This document shows positions 34,041 to 41,667 of a DNA stretch of 64,000 bases, piece by piece. The DNA lies in assembly GCF_016908975.1 (NCBI RefSeq), contig NZ_JAFBEX010000014.1, positions 1 through 64,000 of the forward strand, given 5' to 3'. Positions within the stretch are counted from its first letter, which is position 1. Each line of letters starts with the position of its first letter. The stretch comes from Neobacillus cucumis. Its GTDB lineage: Bacteria > Bacillota > Bacilli > Bacillales > Cytobacillaceae. Both the position numbers and the translations under genes were made by a program. The notes below the pieces were generated by a model. The model worked only from the letters and a program-made list of their open reading frames with translations. It made no database searches and was not told where the DNA came from.

Positions 34041-34147
34041 ATATGATTTAGTAAATGGGGCAATGATGAATATTTCAAACGAAAGGAAAATATTATAGAT
34101 AGGGTGTTATAATCCTAAATTCCCTACTAAGATGGGGGCTGTTTCCT

Positions 34148-34333
34148 TTGTATAGGAATAGGAATAAGAATGTTAATTTAATTATTTTTTTACTTTGTTG
34201 CTTGCTTATTTTCTTTATTGTTCATGTGATTATCAATGTTAGAGTTTATTTTGTATATAGTACAGGGCTGGGGTCTCTTTTGTTCATTGGACTAATCATT
34301 GGTCTAATTGTTTTACTTTATTTTAAAGGTTGA
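34148..34333 (+). CDS. Small two-pass membrane protein
   Basis: A 61-residue frame from a TTG start with ATGGGGGC about eight bases upstream. After a basic N-terminus (MYRNRNKNVN), two hydrophobic segments run at about residues 10-33 and 40-59, ending in YFKG. It follows the sigma factor gene by 107 bp on the same strand and ends in a terminator, so it may share a transcript with it. No family is recognised. TTG start and short length lower confidence. Confidence 0.5.
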   Translation: MYRNRNKNVNLIIFLLCCLLIFFIVHVIINVRVYFVYSTGLGSLLFIGLIIGLIVLLYFKG

Positions 34334-34357
34334 ATAATGGTTGTTTCGCTAAAAAAC

Positions 34358-34392
34358 AGAGGCTGATTCGCTTTAGAATCAACCTCTTTCTT
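34358..34392 (+). terminator. Terminator after sigma factor/small membrane protein
   Basis: AGAGGCTGATTC pairs with GAATCAACCTCT (one mismatch) around GCTTTA, then TTCTTTTT. Confidence 0.88.
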
Positions 34393-34399
34393 TTTAATT

Positions 34400-34640
34400 G
34401 GCTGTGTTAAACATGGATGTTGATTTCCGCTCCAGGCGTCAAGCTACCCGCGGGCGTGCCGGGGAGCCTCCTCGTCGCTGATGCGCCTTTGGGGTCTCCC
34501 CTGCCCCGTACTCCCGCAGGACATTGAAATTACTTCTTCGAATCTGCCCATGCACGAAGAAAATGCGACAGCATTTTCGAGGAGTCGAGCGCCTTCCGCT
34601 CCATTCAACATCGTTCCAGAATATCAATAACTTTTAACAT
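34400..34640. repeat. GC-rich interspersed element of Bacillaceae type
   Basis: About 240 bp, clearly richer in GC than its surroundings. It holds blocks I recognise from intergenic repeats in many Bacillaceae: TGATTTCCGCTCCAGGCG, CCGCGGGCGTGCCGGGGAGC, GGGGTCTCCCCTGCCCC, ACTCCCGCAGGA and CGCCTTCCGCTCCATTCAAC. It fills the gap between the convergent small membrane gene and the C39 gene. No coding function. Confidence 0.8.
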
Positions 34641-34646
34641 AGCCTT

Positions 34647-36293
34647 TTAATTTGAGATGGTTACAACTCTTCCCGGCAATGTTGTAATTCTGCCGGTTTT
34701 TCCTATTTCCCTAACTGTTATCGTATGTTTGCCATTGCTAAACCCTTTTGTATTCAGCACATAATGATAGCCGGCATTGCCATTATGAAATTCTGGATAG
34801 ACTTTTTGAACATCTGGTCGTAAATCGCCGTAAACCGCCTGGCCAACAACCCTTCCATCCACCAGCACATCAATCCTCGCAACGCTATTTTCATCTAAAA
34901 ACCAGCCTGATACCGTTTTGCTGCCACTAATCGTACTATTTACTGCGGGCTGATCGAGACTCCCTCTGACATTGGAAATCACAAACGATTTATTTGGCAA
35001 TGACGAGACAAGACCCTTTTTGCTCGTTTCTCTAACGGTAATCGTATGAGTTCCGTCTGCTAGTTTCGTAGTATCAAGGGTATAGTGGTAGCCAGCATTG
35101 GCATTGTTGTAGGACGGATGGGCATTTTTGACATCCGGTCTTGAATCGCCGTAAACGGCTTGCCCGACCACTTTTCCATCTACCAATACTTCTACTTTGG
35201 AGACGCCGTTTGGATCCAAATACCAGCCTTTTACATTATACTGTCCCTTTGTTTTCTCGTTTACTGCCGGAGTATCTAACATACCTTTTGCATTCGATAC
35301 GTTGACAGCCTTACCAGGCAGTGTACTAGTCCAGCCGTTTTTGCCTGTTTCCTTTACTGTTATTGTATGGTTTCCATTACTCAACTTCTTCGTGTCCAAC
35401 GCATAATGGAAGCCGGCATTACCATTGTTGTAGGATGGATACGCTCTTTGAACATCTGGTCGGGAATCGCCATAAGCGGCCTGGCCGACGACTTTTCCGT
35501 CAACTAATACTTCAATCTTGGACACTTTACTCTCATCTAAAAACCAACCTGATAGATTATAGGTTTCATTAATGGTTGCATTTGCAACCGGTTTATCAAG
35601 AACACCTCTGATAGATCCATATGTAATCGCCTGTCTGCCAAATTGCTCCCAGCCATTAATAAATGATGTTCGCGATACCTTGCGATTTTTTATATTAGCA
35701 AGTGGGTCATTGAAGTAGACATAGTTTTGGTCATAACCGGTAAGCAGGACGCTATGCTCATGAAATGTCATTCGCAGCGGACCGATTGGCGTTTGGATCG
35801 TTTGCCACTGACCGCTTGGTACGGTTGCGAAGGTACTTGTGGTAATCACCCAAACCGGTTTTCCTTGGTCTAATTGCTTCAAAATGACATCAAACGAGTT
35901 ACCTGTTAAATCGATTGAATTGGTATATCGGTTAGCTAACTGATAGACAGGACCATGATAGACAGAATAACCGATGGAACGACCGGTAATATCCCCGACA
36001 AATCCAGTATTGGGGTTCCCCCAGTAGATGGTACCTCCGGATACACGATAGGGGGTCGGATCTTTTTTCACTTGGCTAGCCAGCGTCATTTTCGTAACAT
36101 TCACACCTTTGTATCGAAGCAGCATGGATAGACTCGTAACCTCGCAGCCATTCTTTAATTCTGGTAATTGCGAGATAAGCGGGACATTCAGTGGTGTCTG
36201 GGCATAAGAGGTTGACGGCAATAGGAAACTGACGGAACTGATGACGCCTAGGGCAAATGCTGATGAAATAATCTTCGTTTTCAAACGATTCAA
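34647..36293 (-). CDS. Secreted C39-like peptidase with three Ig-like repeats
   Basis: A 548-residue exported protein. A signal peptide ends near TSYA (residue 31). Residues about 35-210 are a C39-type papain-like domain: Cys50 in LKNGCEVTSLSMLL, His in FHEHSVLLTGYD, and Asp in YVYFNDPLA. Residues about 225-548 hold three tandem ~105-residue repeats, each with the pattern GWFLDE/GWYLDP, VEVLVDGKVVGQA, YGDSRPDV, YPSYNNGNAGFHY, HTITVRE. These look like Ig-like β-sandwich domains that may hold the protein to the wall. The start is a TTG with AGGAGATGG upstream. It lies between a sigma factor and the DUF1659/DUF2922 genes, on the opposite strand. The substrate is unknown. Confidence 0.85.
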   Translation of the reverse strand: MNRLKTKIISSAFALGVISSVSFLLPSTSYAQTPLNVPLISQLPELKNGCEVTSLSMLLRYKGVNVTKMTLASQVKKDPTPYRVSGGTIYWGNPNTGFVGDITGRSIGYSVYHGPVYQLANRYTNSIDLTGNSFDVILKQLDQGKPVWVITTSTFATVPSGQWQTIQTPIGPLRMTFHEHSVLLTGYDQNYVYFNDPLANIKNRKVSRTSFINGWEQFGRQAITYGSIRGVLDKPVANATINETYNLSGWFLDESKVSKIEVLVDGKVVGQAAYGDSRPDVQRAYPSYNNGNAGFHYALDTKKLSNGNHTITVKETGKNGWTSTLPGKAVNVSNAKGMLDTPAVNEKTKGQYNVKGWYLDPNGVSKVEVLVDGKVVGQAVYGDSRPDVKNAHPSYNNANAGYHYTLDTTKLADGTHTITVRETSKKGLVSSLPNKSFVISNVRGSLDQPAVNSTISGSKTVSGWFLDENSVARIDVLVDGRVVGQAVYGDLRPDVQKVYPEFHNGNAGYHYVLNTKGFSNGKHTITVREIGKTGRITTLPGRVVTISN

Positions 36294-36550
36294 CCTACCA
36301 TCTCCTTATCACACAATTTTCCATCTAGTAAACCATTACATTATTAACATTTGCTTAACATGAGCAGATGCGTCGTTATGACTATTATTCTAGCAGAAAT
36401 TGGAAGGGTTTGAAAGAGGTTACAGGCAGTGAGAAATCCCCATCCCATCGACAAAATGCGATGCAAAACAACTTCTTTAAAAATTTTTCCCACCACCTGT
36501 CCTTTTTGCCTATGAAACTATATATATAAGGCGAAAGGAGGTGATAGACA

Positions 36551-36769
36551 ATGGCTCAAGCCTTACTAGCAGGAACGAAACTTCGATTGTTATTCGATGC
36601 TGGCATCGATAACGAAGGAAACCCGATCCTAAAATCCAAAACATTCAACAACATCAAGAAGGAAGCAACCGTGGACCAGCTATTCCAAGCAGCCCAAGCG
36701 ATCTCTGCTCTATGCAATGACTCCCTAAGCCGAGTAGAACGCACCGACAACTCCGAAATCATCGGATAA
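36551..36769 (+). CDS. DUF1659 small protein
   Basis: A 72-residue DUF1659 protein (MAQALLAGTKLRLLFDAG, ...TFNNIKKEATVDQLFQAAQAISALCNDSLSRVERTDNSEI). The fold is short strands followed by a helix and a closing strand. The family is almost always found next to DUF2922 and YvrJ genes in bacilli, with no known function. AAAGGAGGTGATAGACA precedes the ATG. It is the first of the trio; DUF2922 follows after 74 bp, which include a GGTGCCTGTCACC palindrome. Confidence 0.85.
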   Translation: MAQALLAGTKLRLLFDAGIDNEGNPILKSKTFNNIKKEATVDQLFQAAQAISALCNDSLSRVERTDNSEIIG

Positions 36770-36784
36770 CGTGGTGTCAGCATC

Positions 36785-36811
36785 GTTAATGTGGTGCCTG
36801 TCACCATTAAC
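36785..36811. repeat. Short palindromic element GGTGCCTGTCACC, copy 3
   Basis: GTTAATGTGGTG and CACCATTAAC pair around CCTGT. It sits between the DUF1659 and DUF2922 genes. Confidence 0.7.
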
Positions 36812-36843
36812 AACACTAGGACAGGGAAAAGGAGGTGATTTGA

Positions 36844-37062
36844 ATGGCTAAGACGTTGGAATTGCAGTTTGGTACGGAGTTTGGGAAGACGGCTCGCATC
36901 TCGGTTGAGAATCCAAAGGAGCCGGTTGATGAGAATGTGGTGAAACTTTCGATGGCACAGATTATTGCCGCAGATGTTTTCACTACTGCTGGCGGTAAAC
37001 TTGTCGCTTCAAAAGGAGCTAGAGTAATCAACCGTGACGTGACAGATTATGAGCTTGCATAA
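36844..37062 (+). CDS. DUF2922 small protein
   Basis: A 72-residue DUF2922 protein: TLELQFGTEFGKTARISVENPKEPVDENVVKLSMAQIIAADVF then GARVINRDVTDYEL. As with DUF1659 its function is unknown and it usually pairs with YvrJ. GGAGGTGATTTGA precedes the ATG. In other bacilli the third partner, YvrJ, follows closely. Here a 330-bp compound interspersed repeat and a terminator separate them. Confidence 0.85.
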   Translation: MAKTLELQFGTEFGKTARISVENPKEPVDENVVKLSMAQIIAADVFTTAGGKLVASKGARVINRDVTDYELA

Positions 37063-37066
37063 TTAG

Positions 37067-37396
37067 AAAAGCGGAAGCGCCTTGGTCAGCCCCGATATAG
37101 GGAGATTTATCGATGGCAAACAAAGCGTAGCCAGAGATTAGTCTCCCTTAATGCGAACAGAAAACGATAGTTTTCTGTAGCCAAGCTCAAGACAAGCCGG
37201 TCGAAAGGTTGCCTTTTAACCTTTTGGACGGATTGACCTAAATGTGGAGGCGACTGCCCTGGGACTCTAGACTAAGACGCACCCTGTAAGAAGGCGCTTT
37301 TTGCCTTCTTTAGGGGGTGGCTAAAGTCTAGAGTCCCAAGGAGCCGCAACTGGATATGCTTGTGACCTCGAGGGGCTAGGCGCTGTAACTGGACAA
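37067..37396. repeat. Large nested GCGCC-type mosaic repeat, copy 7
   Basis: About 330 bp. The outer ends AAAAGCGGAAGCGCC and GGGGCTAGGCGCTGTAACTGGAC belong to variant I. Inside are a block absent from other copies (CCGATATAGGGAGATTTATC to GTAGCCAAGCTCAAGAC, about 37096-37193), variant II blocks, and the same CTAAATGTGGAGGCGACTG insert as at 27832. The nested layout implies at least three insertion or recombination steps. Confidence 0.88.
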
Positions 37397-37403
37397 TAAT
37401 AGG

Positions 37404-37436
37404 AGGCCGGATTCTTAGTGGAACCGGCCTTTTCTT
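37404..37436 (+). terminator. Terminator between DUF2922 and yvrJ
   Basis: AGGCCGG (37404-37410) pairs with CCGGCCT (37424-37430), then TTTCTTTC. It would separate yvrJ from DUF1659-DUF2922 transcription. Confidence 0.8.
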
Positions 37437-37476
37437 TCATTCTATTACAGATCAAAACCGAAAGGAGGAACCTGTC

Positions 37477-37620
37477 GTGGAACAAATCATTCCCCTCATT
37501 AGTGAAGTAGGCTTCCCAATCGTCGTATCACTCTATTTGCTATATCGCATCGAGTCCAAACTAGATTTAGTGGTACAGTCCATCCAAAGTCTGCCCGACC
37601 GGATGAGGGAACGGGCCTAA
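37477..37620 (+). CDS. yvrJ: YvrJ-family small membrane protein
   Basis: A 47-residue protein missed by length filters, from a GTG start with AAAGGAGG eight bases upstream. MEQIIPLISEVGFPIVVSLYLLYRIESKLD is the YvrJ signature: one membrane helix, then a charged amphipathic end (LPDRMRERA). The shape resembles holin-like BhlA/UviB peptides; in Clostridium, UviB is controlled with a sigma factor (UviA). Here it completes the DUF1659-DUF2922-YvrJ trio although separated by a repeat. A hairpin with AGCCATCCC/AGGGTGGCT ends (37631-37675) follows without a T-run. Confidence 0.85.
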   Translation: MEQIIPLISEVGFPIVVSLYLLYRIESKLDLVVQSIQSLPDRMRERA

Positions 37621-37714
37621 AAAAGAGAAAGCCATCCCGTGCAACTCTGGAACCAGAGTCAATACAGGGTGGCTTCCTATTCAATTCCTAGGTTTGGACC
37701 TGACTCCAAAGATG

Positions 37715-38158
37715 TTATTCCTCTTCCCCTCCCTCGCTTGCCTCAGTTCCCTCACTCTCTTCCTCCGTCTCCTCCACTTCCTGTATCTTCTGAATCTCCT
37801 CCGTTAATTGTTCGAATGCATGGAGCCGAAATTTCGCACTGGCAATTAGGTCATCAATAATCTGCACAAACGTATCATACTCCACCCTATTTTCACTGCA
37901 CTGCTTAATCAGCCGCAAAAAATCATCCTCATATAAATGGTATCTTTCCTTAAATACATCCGAATCCATTGTCAAAAAATACTCTTCGTCAACCACAAAT
38001 TCATTAAATATCTTCTTCGTTAACCGGCTTTTCGTGACCTCTATTTCCTTCTGGTCCTTTTCGTCTTTATAATGCTCGGCATCCTCATACTCCGAGCATA
38101 ACGTGGCATAGATTTTTTCAAGCAGCTCAGTCGGTTCTAAATATTTTAAATCAGCCAA
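37715..38158 (-). CDS. Hypothetical acidic helical protein
   Basis: About 147 residues. The frame opens at a TTG at 38176, but GGAGG lies inside its first codons and has proper spacing to the TTG at 38158, which is chosen. The protein is mainly helical and highly charged (LLEKIYATLCSEYEDAEHYKDEKDQKEIEVTKSRL is a typical stretch, given here only in part as ATLCSEYEDAEHYKDE). The last 20 residues are almost all E, G, S and T, an acidic disordered tail. No membrane segment or signal. I recognise no family. It lies convergent to yvrJ. Confidence 0.6.
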   Translation of the reverse strand: MADLKYLEPTELLEKIYATLCSEYEDAEHYKDEKDQKEIEVTKSRLTKKIFNEFVVDEEYFLTMDSDVFKERYHLYEDDFLRLIKQCSENRVEYDTFVQIIDDLIASAKFRLHAFEQLTEEIQKIQEVEETEEESEGTEASEGGEEE

Positions 38159-38212
38159 AAGGAAAAACCTCCGCAACCTCTTTTTCTAAAATTATTTCCA
38201 TTTACAACAAAA

Positions 38213-38240
38213 AACCTACCTCATAACACTAAGGTAGGTT
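38213..38240 (-). terminator. Terminator of azoreductase gene
   Basis: AACCTACCT pairs with AGGTAGGTT around CATAACACTA, with a T-run on the minus strand (GTTTTTTGTTG). Confidence 0.85.
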
Positions 38241-38283
38241 TAAAGCACATATTTCATATATTTATGAACAAATCTCTGATAAA

Positions 38284-38913
38284 TTAAGCTTTAACCGCTG
38301 AAAAACGTTTTGCTACTGCAGCCACTTTTGCTAGACCTTCAGCAATAATCGTTTCCGCTTGATCTTGTGCCGCATTGTGCCCCTCGATGATGACTTCATC
38401 AACGATTTCCATACCGAATAAGCCGCCGACCATATTTTTAATATAAGTAGCTGCCATTTCCATTGGAGCTGCTTCAGGTGTTGAGTAAATACCACCACGT
38501 GCAGATAGGATAACAGCCTTTTTATCAGACATCAAACCAACTACGCCAGCTTCAGTGTATTTGAAAGTAAAACCTGCTCCAGCTACATAATCGATGAATG
38601 TATGCAATTTAGCTGGGACTGTTAAATTCCATAATGGGAAGGCAAAAACTACTACGTCCGCTGCTGTTAGAGCATCCATCGCTTTTTGTTTAGCTGCCAC
38701 AAGACGCTGTTCAAGATCTGTTAACTCTTCACCAGCTTGTAATTTACCAAATGCATTGAAAAGGTCTTGGCCAAAGTATGGCATGTCTTCTGCAAATACA
38801 TCGTAAGTTGTTACGTTAACACCTTCAAGATTCTCCATGAAAGTCTCATACATTTTGCTTGATACCGCTTCTGAAGCAGGACGGTTGTTTGCTTTTACTA
38901 CTAATATATTCAT
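38284..38913 (-). CDS. azoR: FMN-dependent NADH:quinone/azo reductase
   Basis: A 209-residue flavodoxin-fold reductase of the AzoR family. It begins MNILVVKANNRP, with FMN-binding FAFPLWNLTVPAKLHTFIDY (residues about 92-111) and SARGGIYS (about 138-145). It reduces azo dyes and quinones by two-electron transfer from NADH; the natural substrates in Bacillus are probably quinones and thiol-reactive electrophiles. AAAAAGGAG precedes the ATG. It is a single gene. In B. subtilis azoR1/azoR2 are under YodB/MhqR; no operator was identified here. Confidence 0.93.
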   Translation of the reverse strand: MNILVVKANNRPASEAVSSKMYETFMENLEGVNVTTYDVFAEDMPYFGQDLFNAFGKLQAGEELTDLEQRLVAAKQKAMDALTAADVVVFAFPLWNLTVPAKLHTFIDYVAGAGFTFKYTEAGVVGLMSDKKAVILSARGGIYSTPEAAPMEMAATYIKNMVGGLFGMEIVDEVIIEGHNAAQDQAETIIAEGLAKVAAVAKRFSAVKA

Positions 38914-39007
38914 AATTCAAAAATCTCCTTTTTAGTTATCTCAGTTGATAATATCTCGGATTAAGAATATATGAAAATAGCATAAAAGGCAAACCAAATG
39001 CTCAAAG

Positions 39008-39060
39008 AATCACGGGGACGGTTCTGCTGCTTCGGAAGCAGCAGAACCGTCCCCGTGATT
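39008..39060. repeat. 53-bp GGGGACGGTTCT palindrome, copy 1 (perfect)
   Basis: Twenty-six-base arms, beginning AATCACGGGGACGGTTCTGC, are perfectly complementary around a single central G. It lies between azoR and the OsmC gene. Five other complete copies and three half copies occur in this window. Confidence 0.95.
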
Positions 39061-39077
39061 TTAGTCATTTTGAAATC

Positions 39078-39503
39078 TTAAATCGCCTTTTCTCCTTTTA
39101 TCCCGTTAATGGAGTAGCTGACAGTCATTTCTGCATTTAATGAATGGGAAACGGAGCAGTATTTATCTTTAGAGAGTTGAATCGCCCGGATGACTTTGTC
39201 TTCAGGCAGTTCTCCATCTAAGGCAAAGTGAATGTTGATGTTGGTAAAACGCTTCGGGTGTTCCTCCGCCCGTTCACCGTCTACATCGATTTGAAACGAA
39301 GTGGGCTCGAGCCGCATTTTTTGCAAAATCGAAATAATATCCATCGCTGTACAGCCGGCTGCTGCCTGCAGGAGCAGCTCGGTCGGCCTTGCCCCCGTAT
39401 TCTCGCCGCCTACTTCCGGTGCCGCATCCATTTTGATTTCATGGCCAGAAGGAGTTGTTCCTGCAAAAGCCATTTTTCCGTTCCATTTAATTGTTAAGTC
39501 CAT
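39078..39503 (-). CDS. OsmC-family peroxiredoxin/thiol protein
   Basis: About 141 residues of the OsmC/Ohr fold. Both conserved cysteines are present: QAAAGCTAMDIISIL (about residue 50) and KDKYCSVSHSLN (about 115). The RPTELLLQAAAGC helix is typical of the YhfA/OsmC subgroup, not of Ohr. It probably reduces hydroperoxides or acts on sulfide/thiols. AAAGGGGG directly abuts a first ATG at 39509; the second, six bases later, has normal spacing and is chosen. A full palindromic element lies just past its stop. Confidence 0.88.
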   Translation of the reverse strand: MDLTIKWNGKMAFAGTTPSGHEIKMDAAPEVGGENTGARPTELLLQAAAGCTAMDIISILQKMRLEPTSFQIDVDGERAEEHPKRFTNINIHFALDGELPEDKVIRAIQLSKDKYCSVSHSLNAEMTVSYSINGIKGEKAI

Positions 39504-39597
39504 TGTCATCCCCCTTTCTATAGGTTTATTCTTACCATACGATCCATTCCTTATTTTTTATTACTGAAAATACCCCTCTACATAAGAGGGGCCGTCG

Positions 39598-41343
39598 CTA
39601 TTTAATCTGAACAAACAAATAAATACTTGCATTGTTCTGGTTGTACTGCTTCTCAATGCTGACATTTTGGACCACTATGGTGATTTTGGCACGGTCATTT
39701 TCCTTGGTAAATGTAGCCTCATCTGCCGGAATCGTCTCCTTAGTCGCATGATAGTTATCATATTTATCAAAAATTTCTTGTGTGTTAAAACGGATCAATT
39801 CCTTATTGTTTTCTGCCATTAGTTTTAAGGTGACTTGATTTCCGTTTGTTTCTTTTAATAGCGTATACGTTTTCCCCGCTTTATTGAATTCGCTAATCTC
39901 CTCTTCTCCATCTTGACCGGCTTTATAAAGATCAATTTGGATAAATCGGTCAAATCCCGAAATATTCATAGGAGTGGATGGCTCTACATTCAGATAAATA
40001 GATTGGTTCATATCCCCTGATTGTTGATACTCCTTAAAACCAAATGTCTCATAAAAATCTTTATACGCATCGAATCCTTTTGGCAGCCAGTTGATTTCTT
40101 TTATATACTCCATCCTTGTCAGGTAAAAAACCGTATCGGTAATTATCTGTTGGTCCTTTTGTGAAATCGCCCCATTACGCTTGATTTCATTGTGGTCAAG
40201 CATATCATTTCTCAAAAGAACATTTTTTAGCGTGCTAATCTGACTATTGCGGCTAATCGTAAAGGCATCGACTGGCGGCACAATGGAAATGGCTGCAAAC
40301 AGAATTAACAAGGCTGCAATGAGACCGTTTTTTCGCACTGGTAAAAGGCTAAATAAAAGGCCGGCTATCGCAGCAAAAATGCCAAATAAAATGACATAAT
40401 AGCGGGTGTGTGTGACACCTGTGTCCGTCAAACTGATGACGGATGATGCGATTTGGAAAAGAACGATGGGTATAAGGATCTTCGGAAAAATTTTTCGAAA
40501 AGTGATGGTAAACTTATTGTCTATATCGCTTACCAATATATATAGCAATATTACCGTAATAGCATATGAAACCAGCATGGGTTCAAGCAGGTTATCGGTC
40601 CAAAATTGGCCGTTAAGATTTTTAACGATATATAGCACAATGATGAGTGTAAACACAGCAAGAAGTGGGATGAGGATATAGGATAACAGAATTTCTAAAA
40701 ACTTCGGGATGTGTGCTGCTTTCTTAATACTTCCCTCGTTTGCGTTGGGATAACTTGGAATGAGTGATAGGAAGTACATCGGCGCAAACAGAACAAAAAC
40801 AAGATTAGCGATATGCGGGTAAAAGGTATAATCAATTGTTAAAATCAACTCATTGAAGGCAGCCAGGATAATACTGATCCCCGCGAATATAATCGCAGAG
40901 AAAAAGGCAGAATTAAACAGCGCTTTAAAGGCGATCATAAAGCTCTGATTAAAACTGGCGGTACTTTTGATGACCGGCACCCAAATAAAAGCCCAAAGCA
41001 AACCAAACAAGGCAACGGCTGTTCTAATTTCAGTTTCCGTGCTTAAGCCTGGCGCAGGTCGAATAATGATGTAATATCCTGCCGTCAATAAGATCACCAC
41101 AGCCATTAGAATCAGCCGGGCTGATGAATTCGTATAGAATCGTTCATAACCAACCTGGGCGACTGCACTAAGAAACGCCCCCAAAATAAACGTTAACAGG
41201 AATTTTGAATGGTCTTTCTCTGTGCTGATTGAATACGCATTGATCACGGCTGCCGCCAACAGGAATAAAGACGTTAACGGAAAACGAGCAATCGCATCAG
41301 TTAACCCCGTAAATCTCTCTCGAACCTTCCTCAACCACCTCAT
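39598..41343 (-). CDS. DUF4153-type membrane protein
   Basis: A 581-residue protein. Residues about 15-370 hold eleven or so membrane segments in pairs. The last ~200 residues (from about RNSQISTLKNVLLRN) form an extracytoplasmic or cytoplasmic soluble domain with DKYDNYHATKETIPADEATFTKEN. Segments such as ERFTGLTDAIARFPLTSLFLL and SLTDTGVTHTRYYVILFGIFA fit DUF4153. The family is common in Firmicutes with no defined role. AAAGGGGG precedes the ATG. It is a single gene with a small hairpin after the stop (CCCCTC/GAGGGG at 39572-39588). Confidence 0.82.
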   Translation of the reverse strand: MRWLRKVRERFTGLTDAIARFPLTSLFLLAAAVINAYSISTEKDHSKFLLTFILGAFLSAVAQVGYERFYTNSSARLILMAVVILLTAGYYIIIRPAPGLSTETEIRTAVALFGLLWAFIWVPVIKSTASFNQSFMIAFKALFNSAFFSAIIFAGISIILAAFNELILTIDYTFYPHIANLVFVLFAPMYFLSLIPSYPNANEGSIKKAAHIPKFLEILLSYILIPLLAVFTLIIVLYIVKNLNGQFWTDNLLEPMLVSYAITVILLYILVSDIDNKFTITFRKIFPKILIPIVLFQIASSVISLTDTGVTHTRYYVILFGIFAAIAGLLFSLLPVRKNGLIAALLILFAAISIVPPVDAFTISRNSQISTLKNVLLRNDMLDHNEIKRNGAISQKDQQIITDTVFYLTRMEYIKEINWLPKGFDAYKDFYETFGFKEYQQSGDMNQSIYLNVEPSTPMNISGFDRFIQIDLYKAGQDGEEEISEFNKAGKTYTLLKETNGNQVTLKLMAENNKELIRFNTQEIFDKYDNYHATKETIPADEATFTKENDRAKITIVVQNVSIEKQYNQNNASIYLFVQIK

Positions 41344-41370
41344 CTATATAACCCCCTTTTATATATCCTA

Positions 41371-41385
41371 TGGTGACAGGCACCA
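41371..41385. repeat. Short palindromic element GGTGACAGGCACC, copy 4
   Basis: TGGTG-ACAGG-CACCA, in the 284-bp gap upstream of the DUF4153 gene. The gap also holds the 53-bp palindrome at 41567. Confidence 0.65.
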
Positions 41386-41566
41386 TTTAATGGTATTTCA
41401 TGATGGTTTTAGGATTTATTCTTATTTGTCGGGATGACTTTTGTAGGAATTCGACAACTTTCTCTAAATCCCTTCAAATTTCCTGGGGAATGAACACGTT
41501 TCCTCCTAATATTTTCCACTCTATTAAGTACTTATTGACAAAATTCTATTTTGAAACAGATAAAAA

Positions 41567-41667
41567 AATCACAGGGACGGTTCTACTGCTTCGGAAGCAG
41601 TAGAACCGTCCCCATGATTCCATGTTATTACATAGTGATGGAAGCGGAAGAACCGTCCCCATGCTTC
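41567..41667. repeat. 53-bp palindrome, copy 2, plus adjacent half copy
   Basis: A complete copy (41567-41619, arms beginning AATCACAGGGACGGTTCTAC) is followed 21 bp later by a half copy (41641-41667, GGAAGAACCGTCCCCATGC). The half copy lies inside the 3' end of the TDT transporter gene. Confidence 0.92.

Noticed and set aside
34439..34627. 62-codon minus-strand frame in the GC-rich element
   Set aside because: It lies wholly in an interspersed repeat and has no ribosome binding site.
37631..37675. T-box-like GGGTGG motif after yvrJ
   Set aside because: Only AGGGTGGCTTCC resembles the T-box core; the region is too short, has no specifier loop and no aminoacyl-tRNA synthetase or amino acid gene follows.
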